From contig JAHBTU010000005.1 of assembly GCA_019638455.1 (NCBI GenBank), forward strand, positions 124,001-188,000: 64,000 nt of DNA, written 5' to 3'. Origin of the DNA: Saprospiraceae bacterium. GTDB lineage: Bacteria > Bacteroidota > Bacteroidia > Chitinophagales > Saprospiraceae. Under the pieces are notes generated by a model. That model saw only the letters and a list, made by a program, of their open reading frames with translations, ran no database searches and was not told the DNA's origin. Below, piece by piece: positions 42,049 through 49,697 of this stretch (within the stretch, counting starts at the first letter, position 1; each line of letters begins with the position of its first letter). The position numbers were made by a program, and so were the translations under genes.

Positions 42049-43210
42049 CATATTCAATCACATTCACCCCCGGCTCCCGCAGCCACGCCGCTGTTTGCAG
42101 TTTTTCCAGCTGAATTTTGCCGACCAAATACTTCGCTTTGTTTGAGGCATATCGCTCCGTGATTTCCGAAAAATCGCTTTCCGTCACCTGCCCTTCATGT
42201 TCATGGCGAACGTAAACCGTTAATAGCGTGCCTTTTGTGTCGAAAAAAGTCCCGTTCTGGCCGAACTTGCGGTACTCGTACTTGTACTGGTAGTGCAGCG
42301 CCGAAATGTCGGACAACACCGCGCAGCCCGTCGGTTTGTCGCCCGCGCCTTTGCCCACAAACACCTGTCTTTCGGAAAACCCGCTTTCGAGCGTGACGGC
42401 GTTGTACTCATGTCGCACCCCCTCGTAGCGATGTCCTTTTTGAACAAAACGCGGCAAACAATAGGCGGCCACTTTGTCATTTTCCCGAAAACACCGCGCC
42501 ACGAGCTTCAGCACGCTGCCCCGCGAGCGGGCAAACTCGATGTCGAAATCGTTCAAGCGATGAATGCCGAAATGCAGCACTTTTTCCGGCTGCACAAACA
42601 CGCCGAAAGCATGGAGCAAGAGGATGCAGAGTTTGAATTTAGGGTCGAAACCCTCCACGTCGAGCGTCGGGTCGCTTTCAGCAAAACCGTTGGCTTGCGC
42701 GAATTTCAGCGCCTCGCCAAACGAGAGATTTTCCTCAAAAATCTTGGTCAAAATGACGTTCGTAGTCCCGTTGAAAATACCCTCGACCGACGTGAGCAAG
42801 TCATTGTCATAGTATTCCTCCAAATTGCGGATAATCGGGATGCTCGCGCAACACGCCCCTTCATAGAGAAATGGCGCACCCGTTTTTTGCTGCAAAGCGT
42901 AGAGTTCCGGCAAGCGGTGGGCAATCATTTTTTTGTTCGCCGAAACGACTGCTTTGCCCCGCGACAACGCGCCGGACACGATTTCAAAAGCCGCTTCCGC
43001 GTCATCAATCAATTCCACCACCACGTCAATTTCCGGGTCGTCGAGGATGTCCGCCGCGTGGGTGGTGAAAAAATGAGTCGGCACAGGGCGCTGTTTGTCA
43101 GGGTGTTTGATGCAAATCCGCTTGATGTCGGCGCGGATGCCTTTGGTTTCGTGCAATACTTTCCAAAGCCCTTGGCCGACGCAGCCGAAGCCGAAGAGTC
43201 CTAATTTCAT
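42044..43210 (-). CDS. hom: Homoserine dehydrogenase
   Basis: A 388-residue NAD(P)H-dependent enzyme making homoserine from aspartate semialdehyde, precursor of methionine and threonine. The Rossmann motif is GLFGFGCVGQGLWKVL (residues 4-19). The catalytic domain shows VVSANKKMIAHRLPEL, FLYEGACCASIPIIRN, SVEGIFNGTTNVILTKI and the signature ANGFAESDPTLDVEGFDPKFKL. There is no aspartokinase fusion and no C-terminal ACT domain is obvious. It follows the cystathionine synthase-like gene, 134 bases away across a long inverted repeat, and is probably under the same SAM riboswitch. Confidence 0.93.
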   Translation of the reverse strand: MKLGLFGFGCVGQGLWKVLHETKGIRADIKRICIKHPDKQRPVPTHFFTTHAADILDDPEIDVVVELIDDAEAAFEIVSGALSRGKAVVSANKKMIAHRLPELYALQQKTGAPFLYEGACCASIPIIRNLEEYYDNDLLTSVEGIFNGTTNVILTKIFEENLSFGEALKFAQANGFAESDPTLDVEGFDPKFKLCILLLHAFGVFVQPEKVLHFGIHRLNDFDIEFARSRGSVLKLVARCFRENDKVAAYCLPRFVQKGHRYEGVRHEYNAVTLESGFSERQVFVGKGAGDKPTGCAVLSDISALHYQYKYEYRKFGQNGTFFDTKGTLLTVYVRHEHEGQVTESDFSEITERYASNKAKYLVGKIQLEKLQTAAWLREPGVNVIEYV

Positions 43211-43244
43211 GTGAGCGAGGTGAAAGTGTGAGGTGTGAGAGTTT

Positions 43245-43338
43245 TTTTGTCATCCTGTAAGGAACCATCCACCATACGGCGAGAAAGCCGAGCGCGAGTA
43301 CTCTCGTAGAGCGGACGGTTCCTTACAGGATGACAAAA
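43245..43338. repeat. 94-bp inverted repeat between the two methionine-pathway genes
   Basis: TTTTGTCATCCTGTAAGGAA (start of left arm, 43245-43270) pairs with TTCCTTACAGGATGACAAAA (end of right arm, 43313-43338); the 26-bp arms differ at one position. Small hairpins lie in the loop (CGGCGAGAAAGCCG, CTCTCGTAGAG). It may be a REP-like element or act as a partial terminator inside the operon. Confidence 0.8.
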
Positions 43339-43344
43339 CAAGGT

Positions 43345-44523
43345 TTACGACAATGCAAAGACGTGCGATTCAACTTTTGAAACCGCCTCCAGCCCCAGCC
43401 GCACATCGTCCACCAAATCCGCCGCGCCTTCGATGCCGCAGGAAAGGCGGACGAGCGAGTCCCGCACCCCCGCCGCGAGCCGTTTTTCGCGCGGGATGCT
43501 CTTGTGCGTCATCGTGGCCGGGTGACAAAGCAGGCTTTTCACGCCACCGAGACTTTCGGCCAATTTGAAAAGTTGGGTGCTGGTAGCAAAAGCGCGAGCA
43601 GCTTGTTCTGTGTCGGCTTTGAGCGTGAAAGAGACCACGCCGCCGCCAAGACCGCGCTGCTGGCGCGTGGCGATTGCGTGGTTTTTGTGGGTCGGCAGAC
43701 CGGGGTAGAAGACCTCGGCAACAGCGTCGTGTTCCGCGAGGGCGCGGGCAACGGCGAGGGCGTTGCGCGAATGCGCTTCCACGCGGAGCGGCAAGGTCTC
43801 TATACCTCTGATTGTCAGCCAACTGTCCCAGGGGCCGAGGATGCCGCCGGAGGCGTTTTGGATAAATTTCAGGCGAGCGCCAAGTTCCTCGTCTTTCACG
43901 GCCAGCAGCCCGGCAATCACGTCGGAGTGGCCCGCGAGGTACTTGGTGGCGGAGTGAATCACGATGTCGGCACCGAGTTCGAGCGGGCGTTGGAGGGCAG
44001 GGCTGGCAAAGGTGTTGTCCACCACGACGAGTGCCCCGGCAGCGTGTGCGAATCGGCTGATTTCCTCGATGTCGGAGATTTTCAGTGTCGGGTTGGTCGG
44101 TGTTTCGAGCCAGACGAGGCGGGTGCGGGATGACAGCGCATCCAAAATGTTGTGCGCGTCGGTCGTGTCCACATAGTGGACTTTCACGCCGAATTTTTCA
44201 TAAACATGGGTGAAAAGCCTGAACGAGCCGCCGTAAATGTCGTCCACCGCCACGATTTCGTCGCCTGCTTCGAGCAGTTTGAGCACACAGTCAATTGCCG
44301 CGAGGCCGGAGGCAAAAGCGAGGCCGCGCCGCCCGTGTTCGAGCCGGGCAATCAGGTTTTCGAGCACTTGGCGGGTCGGGTTGCCAGAGCGGGCATAGTC
44401 GAAGCCCTTGTGTTCACCGGGTGCATCCTGTACGAAAGTGGCGGTTTGATAGACGGGTGTGGAGATGGACCCTGTGAGCGGGTCAATGGGGAGTGCGTGG
44501 AGGATTCTGGTAATTTCCTGCAT
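43345..44523 (-). CDS. Cystathionine gamma-synthase / gamma- or beta-lyase family PLP enzyme
   Basis: A 392-residue Cys/Met metabolism PLP enzyme. The pyridoxal lysine is in IVIHSATKYLAGHSDVIAG near residue 196; other signs are YARSGNPTRQVLENLIARLE, FASGLAAIDCVLKLL and WLETPTNPTLKISDIE. Members include cystathionine gamma-synthase (metB), gamma-lyase and beta-lyase, which cannot be separated by eye. The upstream SAM-I riboswitch and downstream homoserine dehydrogenase favour a biosynthetic role in methionine formation. The leader between the riboswitch and the start is about 200 bases and contains tandem repeats. Confidence 0.9.
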   Translation of the reverse strand: MQEITRILHALPIDPLTGSISTPVYQTATFVQDAPGEHKGFDYARSGNPTRQVLENLIARLEHGRRGLAFASGLAAIDCVLKLLEAGDEIVAVDDIYGGSFRLFTHVYEKFGVKVHYVDTTDAHNILDALSSRTRLVWLETPTNPTLKISDIEEISRFAHAAGALVVVDNTFASPALQRPLELGADIVIHSATKYLAGHSDVIAGLLAVKDEELGARLKFIQNASGGILGPWDSWLTIRGIETLPLRVEAHSRNALAVARALAEHDAVAEVFYPGLPTHKNHAIATRQQRGLGGGVVSFTLKADTEQAARAFATSTQLFKLAESLGGVKSLLCHPATMTHKSIPREKRLAAGVRDSLVRLSCGIEGAADLVDDVRLGLEAVSKVESHVFALS

Positions 44524-44604
44524 TTTTCCAGTGTTGATAATGGTGAAACCAATAGCAACTTACCGAAAAAGCCGGTCGCCGGGTGTTGTGTGCTGCTTGC
44601 CGAG

Positions 44605-44715
44605 AGGGGAATTGGATTGATTCGATTGATTGGATTGATTCGATTGATTGGATTGATTCGATTATTCGATTTAAGACGCGCCCAATCGAATCAATCGGAT
44701 AATCACACAATCAAA
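44605..44715 (-). repeat. Tandem GATTGATTCGATT-type repeat in the riboswitch leader
   Basis: Several copies of ATTGGATTGATTCGATTG run from about 44609 to 44670, followed by AATCGAATCAATCGGAT, which can pair back on them. The array lies between the riboswitch terminator and the start codon of the PLP enzyme, so it is part of the leader mRNA. Confidence 0.7.
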
Positions 44716-44720
44716 TCAAT

Positions 44721-44754
44721 AAAATAAAAATCCCCTCCGGCAAGCCGGAAGGGA
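44721..44754 (-). terminator. Expression-platform terminator of the SAM riboswitch
   Basis: On the minus strand TCCCTTCCGGC pairs with GCCGGAGGGGA, followed by TTTTTATTTT. It lies 38 bases downstream of the aptamer, the expected place for a transcription-terminating platform. Confidence 0.88.
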
Positions 44755-44791
44755 CAATTTCTTGCGCAGGGAAATTGGCTGTTGCCTTCCG

Positions 44792-44907
44792 ACTTATCTA
44801 TTTTTCCTTTCGGAAAAACGGAATTGGCACCTTAATCACATTTGCGCTAAACGTGAGCAGGTTGCCAAGGCTTCAACGGGCCGGTCCCTCTGCCTTTCTG
44901 GATAAGT
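44792..44907 (-). ncRNA. SAM-I riboswitch (S-box) aptamer
   Basis: On the minus strand the aptamer begins ACTTATCCAGAAAGGCAGAG and continues GGACCGGCCCGTTGAAGCC then TTGGCAACC, with AGGTGCCAATTCCG and a closing GATAAGT. P1 is ACTTATC/GATAAGT, and the conserved core and kink-turn/pseudoknot regions are present. When SAM is plentiful the downstream terminator should form and shut off the cystathionine synthase-like gene and probably homoserine dehydrogenase. This is a well-established family; the call rests on primary-sequence signatures. Confidence 0.93.
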
Positions 44908-44949
44908 CTGCCTCAACTTTCGCTGAGGCTGTTTTTTAAAGAACTGGGG

Positions 44950-44977
44950 CAAAGGTGAGAAAAAGGTTTTCAGCAAA
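44950..44977 (-). promoter_or_regulatory. Likely promoter of the SAM-riboswitch operon
   Basis: CACCTTTG at 44950-44957 (one mismatch to TAnnTTTG) and TTTG at 44974-44977, spaced 16 bases apart, lie about 43 bases upstream of the aptamer. A hairpin CCTCA/TGAGG sits between promoter and aptamer. Confidence 0.5.
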
Positions 44978-45116
44978 AAAAGGGGAGAGCAAAATTTTAG
45001 AGAAAATTTAACAAAACGGATGTGTTAGTCACAAGTGGCCATGCCACACCTGCGCACAAATGCGAGCATCCGCGAGCACAGTCGTACTTTTAGCCCAAAT
45101 TTTTCTGCCGACTGTT

Positions 45117-45992
45117 ATGCTCCGTTTTTTTGTCATCGCCACCTGCATCGCCGCTTATTTGCTGTCATCCTGCAACCCTCCCGTTCGGCTGCGACCGCGC
45201 AACGTGCAGACGGGCTTGGATTCGACCCTTTACATCGGAATCGTGGAACATCCGCTTTCGGTAGACTTGCGCACGGCGCGTTTTTTGGCAAAAATAAAAG
45301 TGGGCGACCTCGGTGTCAGCCTTGACTGCCGATACCCGGACGTGCTGAATCATGCCGCCGACCGAGCGCGGAGCATTGGCGGGAACCTGTTGGTCATCAC
45401 GGAACACAAGCAGAACAACGTGAAGTCGAATTGCCACGTCGTCAGAGGGGACATATACGCGGCGCCTCAGTTGGAAGGGATGGAAAACAGGATGTGGTGG
45501 CACCCGGCTCGAACCCTGCTGCCTGGGGACTTGCGCGGCGCTCTCAACCAACTGCCTCAAGCGCCTTTGCCGCCGCTCCGCACAGAAATCACCTGTCGGC
45601 TGGGCGGCGATTTTGTCAAGACGGCCAGCATCCGCACCGAGACCATTTTTTATTGCGATAGCACTTACCTGCCTCCCGTTCCCAGCCAAACCACACTCGC
45701 CCTGCGACGCGCTCAACTGCACTTCGACCTTGCCGAACTCCATGCCCGCCGCCTCAAGGCTGCCTTGGCCGACCTCGGCCCGAACTTGTCTGCGCTCACG
45801 CGCCAAGTCCGCGATCTGACCGCTCGCCAACAGGAACTGCTCCGCGCGGAACAAGCAGCCGTGGATGCCGAGCTTTCCACTGAGACTTCCGATGCCATCC
45901 TGACTCGCTGGGACACACAAATCAAGACAGAACTGAACGCCCTTTCGCCATACGCGGGGGAGGTGCTGGTGGGTTTGCGAAAGCGGGGGTAG
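45117..45992 (+). CDS. Lipoprotein of unknown function with C-terminal coiled coil
   Basis: A 291-residue protein I do not recognise. The start at 45117 gives a leader ending in AAYLLSSC, a good lipobox (C19). The N-terminal globular part contains YIGIVEHPLSVDLRTARFLAKIKVGD and a stretch RARSIGGNLLVITEHKQN, which recalls small heavy-metal-binding-like (YbjQ) folds found in lipoproteins. The last 110 residues are helical and likely coiled coil (AELHARRLKAALADLGPNLS, LTARQQELLRAEQAAVDAEL). A TACTTTTA -7-like box is at 45085-45092. Confidence 0.7.
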   Translation: MLRFFVIATCIAAYLLSSCNPPVRLRPRNVQTGLDSTLYIGIVEHPLSVDLRTARFLAKIKVGDLGVSLDCRYPDVLNHAADRARSIGGNLLVITEHKQNNVKSNCHVVRGDIYAAPQLEGMENRMWWHPARTLLPGDLRGALNQLPQAPLPPLRTEITCRLGGDFVKTASIRTETIFYCDSTYLPPVPSQTTLALRRAQLHFDLAELHARRLKAALADLGPNLSALTRQVRDLTARQQELLRAEQAAVDAELSTETSDAILTRWDTQIKTELNALSPYAGEVLVGLRKRG

Positions 45993-46099
45993 GGCAGGTG
46001 CCCTTTTTGCCGAGCGAGCTTCGAGTTTTGCGATTGCTCTCCGCCGCTTGTTGTTGGCGGGATGCCAACAACGGCAATGGACGATGACCTCAACGCCCC

Positions 46100-48850
46100 T
46101 CACCCTCCAAACGCCCTTTCCACTATCTCCATCTGCTCCTGCTCATGCACTTTCGGGAACCCCGTGGCGGGCGAAGCGGCGGCGCGGCGGCTTGTGCATT
46201 TCCAGCCGTAGTGACCGTGATTGATGGCCAGATAGCTCCATGCGCCCATGTTGTAGGGTTCTTCTTGCACCCAGTGGAGCTCGGCGTTGTTGTATTTTTT
46301 CAGCACGGCATCGAACTGGTTTTTTGGGAAGGGGTACACTTGTTCGAGGCGGACGATGGCCACGTCGTCGCGTTTGTCCTGTTGGCGGCGCTTGTCCAAA
46401 TCGTAATAGACCTTGCCCGTGCAGACGAGCAGGCGCTTCACTTTTTTGGGGTTGGCGCTGTCGTCGTCAATGAGTTCGCGGAAGCGGTTGCCGGTCTCGA
46501 GCTCTTGGATGCTGCCGAGGTTGAAAGGCGCACGGAGGGTTGATTTGGGCGACATTACTACCAAAGGTTTGCGGAAGGGGCGCACCATCTGTCGGCGCAG
46601 CAGGTGGAAAAAGTTGGAGGCGGAGGTGACGTTGGCCACCGTGATGTTGTTCTCCGCGCTGCCTTGCAGGAAGCGGTCGAGGCGGGCGGAGGAGTGTTCG
46701 GGGCCTTGGCCTTCGTAGCCGTGCGGGAGCAAGAGGGTGATGCCGCTCATGCGTTGCCATTTGGCTTCGCCCGCGAAGATGAATTGGTCAATGATGGTGC
46801 CGGCGCCGTTGGCGAAGTCGCCGAACTGGGCCTCCCAAATCACCAGCGCGTCGGGTGTGGAGAGCGAGTAGCCATATTCGAATCCGAGCACGGCGTATTC
46901 GCTGAGGAGCGAGTTGAAGATGCGGAACTTGCCCTGCTTGTCGGCGAGGTTGTCCAAGCGGTTGATTTCTCGGTAGTTGTTGGCATCAATGATGCAGGCG
47001 TGGCGGTGGCTGAAGGTGCCGCGTTTTACGTCTTGTCCGCTCATGCGCACGTCGTGGCCTTCGAGCAGGAGGCTGCCGTAGGCGAGCAGTTCGCCGAGTT
47101 GCCAGTCAATTTTGCCTGTGGCGACCAATTGTTTTTTCGCCTCGTTCAGTTTGGCGATTTGCGAAATCGGGGTGAAATCCTTGGGGAAGGTGAGCAAGTG
47201 GTTGAGCAGTTTGTCAATCGTCTGGCGCGGGATGCCCGTGTCGGGGCTTTCCTGAAAATCGCTGTCGTCGGAGGTTTTTTTCAGCGCCTTCCAAGCCAAT
47301 TCAGGCTCCTGGTAGGTGTAGGGTAGCGGTTTTTGGCGCACATTGTCGAGGCGGGCTTGCAGGTCGGCGCGGAATTTTGCCTCCATGTCTTTGGCCAGCA
47401 TTTCGTCCACGTCGCCGCGGGCGATGAGTTTTTGGTTATAGACCGTGCGCGGGTCGGCGTGTTTTTCGATGATTTTCCACATTTCGGGCTGGGTGAAGCG
47501 CGGCTCGTCACTTTCGTTGTGGCCGTTGCGGCGATAGCACACCACATCAATGAACACATCGGTGTTGAAGGCTTGGCGATATTCCACCGCGAGCTCTGCG
47601 GCGAACACACAGGCCTCTGGGTCATCGCCGTTGACGTGGAACACCGGGGCCTGCACCACGCTGGCCACGCTCGTGCAGTAGGTGGAAGAGCGGGCATCTT
47701 CCCAGCTCGTGGTGAACCCGATTTGGTTGTTGATGACCAAATGCACGGTGCCGCCCGTGTTGTAGCCTTCGAGGCTCATCATCTGAATCACCTCATAGAC
47801 GATGCCCTGACCGGCCAACGCCGCGTCGCCGTGTATCAAAATCGGCAGCAGTCGGTCGAAGTCGTCGCTGTAAAGGATATCGAGTTTGGCGCGGCTGAAG
47901 CCCTGCACCACGGGGTCCACCGCTTCGAGGTGGCTGGGGTTGGGCAACAGTTTGACGTACACTTTCTTGCCATTGAGGGCGTTGACTTGCGAGGAGTATC
48001 CCTGGTGATACTTCACGTCGCCGGAGCCAAAGCTGAGGTCGGGTATGCTTTTGTCCTCGAAGGCGCTGAAAATCTGCTCATAAGTCTTGCCCACTATGTT
48101 GCATAGCACGTTGAGACGCCCCCGGTGGGCCATGCCGATGACGACTTCCTCCACGGGCGTGTCGGTCTCCGCGGCGCGATTTATCATGGCATCGAGCACG
48201 GCGATGGCCGATTCGCCGCCTTCGAGGCCAAAGCGTTTTTGGCCCACGAATTTGGTGGCCAAAAACTGCTCGAAGCCCACCGCGCCGTTGATTTTTTCCA
48301 AAATGCGTTTTTTCTTTTCAATGGAAAAACCGTAGTCGGGCGAAAGGTCGCGCTGTTCGATTTTCTTGCGCAACCACTCTCTTTTTTCCTTGTCGAACAC
48401 CTCCGTGAATTCAAAACCGATATTGCCGCAGTAAAGCAGGCGCAGGCGTGTCACGATGTCGCGCAGCGTTGCGTTCGGCATGCCCAATTCCACGCCTGCG
48501 GCGAAGCGAGCGTCCAAGTCGGCATCTGAAAGGCCGTAGTCGGCCAGGTCGAGGCGGGGCTTGCGGTCTTTGCGGGGCTTGATGGGGTTGGTGGTGGAGA
48601 GCGTGTGCCCCCGGTCGCGGTAGCCATGAATGAGGCCCAACACGGCAAATTCTTTTTGCAAATTTTCTCCCGACGGCGCTCCGTCGCCTGTTGTGGCGGG
48701 GCTGCCATTCGCCGAGGTCAGGGCAAAATCAAAACCTTTGAAAAATGCTTGCCAGTCGCTTTCCACGGAGGCTGGGTCGTGCTGCCAAGAGCGGTAGAGC
48801 GATTCGATATATTGCGGGTGTGCGTTGAAAACAGCAGAATGGTCAGTCAT
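46100..48850 (-). CDS. sucA: 2-oxoglutarate dehydrogenase E1 component
   Basis: A 916-residue thiamin diphosphate enzyme that decarboxylates 2-oxoglutarate in the TCA cycle. The N-terminal E2-binding segment (YIESLYRSWQHDPASVESDW) is present. The ThDP domain follows with MAHRGRLNVLCNIVGK, the cofactor motif HGDAALAGQGIVYEV, and NGHNESDEPRFTQP. The transketolase-like C-terminal domain has GFEYGYSLSTPDALVIWEAQ and LLPHGYEGQGPEHSSARLDR. The start at 48850 matches the family and lies 100 bases below a -7 box; the frame open to 49165 has no support. The E2 gene sucB is not adjacent. Confidence 0.96.
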   Translation of the reverse strand: MTDHSAVFNAHPQYIESLYRSWQHDPASVESDWQAFFKGFDFALTSANGSPATTGDGAPSGENLQKEFAVLGLIHGYRDRGHTLSTTNPIKPRKDRKPRLDLADYGLSDADLDARFAAGVELGMPNATLRDIVTRLRLLYCGNIGFEFTEVFDKEKREWLRKKIEQRDLSPDYGFSIEKKKRILEKINGAVGFEQFLATKFVGQKRFGLEGGESAIAVLDAMINRAAETDTPVEEVVIGMAHRGRLNVLCNIVGKTYEQIFSAFEDKSIPDLSFGSGDVKYHQGYSSQVNALNGKKVYVKLLPNPSHLEAVDPVVQGFSRAKLDILYSDDFDRLLPILIHGDAALAGQGIVYEVIQMMSLEGYNTGGTVHLVINNQIGFTTSWEDARSSTYCTSVASVVQAPVFHVNGDDPEACVFAAELAVEYRQAFNTDVFIDVVCYRRNGHNESDEPRFTQPEMWKIIEKHADPRTVYNQKLIARGDVDEMLAKDMEAKFRADLQARLDNVRQKPLPYTYQEPELAWKALKKTSDDSDFQESPDTGIPRQTIDKLLNHLLTFPKDFTPISQIAKLNEAKKQLVATGKIDWQLGELLAYGSLLLEGHDVRMSGQDVKRGTFSHRHACIIDANNYREINRLDNLADKQGKFRIFNSLLSEYAVLGFEYGYSLSTPDALVIWEAQFGDFANGAGTIIDQFIFAGEAKWQRMSGITLLLPHGYEGQGPEHSSARLDRFLQGSAENNITVANVTSASNFFHLLRRQMVRPFRKPLVVMSPKSTLRAPFNLGSIQELETGNRFRELIDDDSANPKKVKRLLVCTGKVYYDLDKRRQQDKRDDVAIVRLEQVYPFPKNQFDAVLKKYNNAELHWVQEEPYNMGAWSYLAINHGHYGWKCTSRRAAASPATGFPKVHEQEQMEIVERAFGG

Positions 48851-48949
48851 TGCGAAAAATATGTTGATGAAGGCGCTCCAAAGCGGTGCGTGTTGACCAA
48901 TCATTTGTATCAACCGCCATGCGCCTTGAATCGCCTGTTTTTTAGCCCG

Positions 48950-48957
48950 CAAAAGTA
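48950..48957 (-). promoter_or_regulatory. -7 box of sucA promoter
   Basis: TACTTTTG on the minus strand, about 100 bases upstream of the sucA start, in the divergent region with rpsT. Confidence 0.6.
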
Positions 48958-49089
48958 GCAAGTTTGGCAGGCAATTTTGGACAAGAACGAAAGGCAAAAA
49001 ATAACGCGCCGGCAGCCCTTCAAGTTTAGTGCCGCAAAACAAAGAGAGAAAATTTTTGAAACCCCTACTTTTTTTCAGGGCAGAAACGC

Positions 49090-49097
49090 TACCTTTG
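49090..49097 (+). promoter_or_regulatory. -7 box of rpsT promoter
   Basis: TACCTTTG fits TAnnTTTG, 62 bases before the rpsT ATG. Confidence 0.65.
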
Positions 49098-49158
49098 CCC
49101 GCCCAAAACGGAAACTCAACTGTTTTTTTAAAAAATAAGCATTTTACGCTGTAAAAAT

Positions 49159-49413
49159 ATGGCACATCACAAGTCCGCCCTGAAGCGCATCCGCCAAACC
49201 GAGAAGCGTCGTTTGCAAAACCGCTATTACAAAAAGGCGGCTCGCACGGCGATTAAAAATCTGCGCGACCTGAAAGACAAGGCCGAAGCCCAGACGTTTT
49301 TGCCCAAGGTCATCAGCATGATTGACAAATTGGCCAAGCGCGGCAACATCCACCGCAACAAGGCTTCCAACCTCAAAAGCGGTCTCACGAAGCACGTCAA
49401 CGCGCTGGCTTAA
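49159..49413 (+). CDS. rpsT: 30S ribosomal protein S20
   Basis: An 84-residue basic, all-helical primary-binding protein of the small ribosomal subunit, contacting 16S rRNA. The opening MAHHKSALKRIRQTEKRRLQ and the closing IHRNKASNLKSGLTKHVNAL are diagnostic. It is transcribed alone, divergently from sucA, with its own promoter and a strong terminator. Confidence 0.98.
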   Translation: MAHHKSALKRIRQTEKRRLQNRYYKKAARTAIKNLRDLKDKAEAQTFLPKVISMIDKLAKRGNIHRNKASNLKSGLTKHVNALA

Positions 49414-49450
49414 AGTCCAAAGCATCGGCTGTTGGCCGCCCGCATTTTCG

Positions 49451-49486
49451 AAAAGTGTATCCCGTGACCGCGAGATACACTTTTTG
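49451..49486 (+). terminator. Terminator after rpsT
   Basis: AAAAGTGTATC (49451-49461) pairs with GATACACTTTT (49474-49484), followed by further Ts. The symmetrical A and T flanks would allow function in both directions. Confidence 0.85.
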
Positions 49487-49493
49487 TGTTTGT

Positions 49494-49673
49494 TATAGTC
49501 AACGCAAATCAGCCCCGTCCGCTTCACTTGGCTGGGCAGGCCCCTCAGCACAGGGTCTGACAAGGTGGTTTTGAACGAACGGTGCTCGCAATCCTTTGGA
49601 AATCATGCAAAACAATCAAGGAAATCCCTGCCTTGCCAACCAGCAGGTTCAAATCCTCTTTAATCTGGGTATA
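49494..49673 (+). repeat. 180-bp repeat family, copy 5, full length
   Basis: A complete 180-bp copy with terminal TATA on both sides, between the rpsT terminator and the PaaE-like gene. It is very similar to copy 4 at 35441-35620. Confidence 0.9.
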
Positions 49674-49697
49674 TGATTGTCTTTTAATGACCGAGTA

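Noticed and set aside
41879..42145. 88-codon plus-strand frame near homoserine dehydrogenase
   Set aside because: It is the repeat-encoded peptide of the 180-bp family running into the end of homoserine dehydrogenase.
42293..43204. 303-codon frame antisense to homoserine dehydrogenase
   Set aside because: Shadow frame; the sense strand has the complete enzyme.
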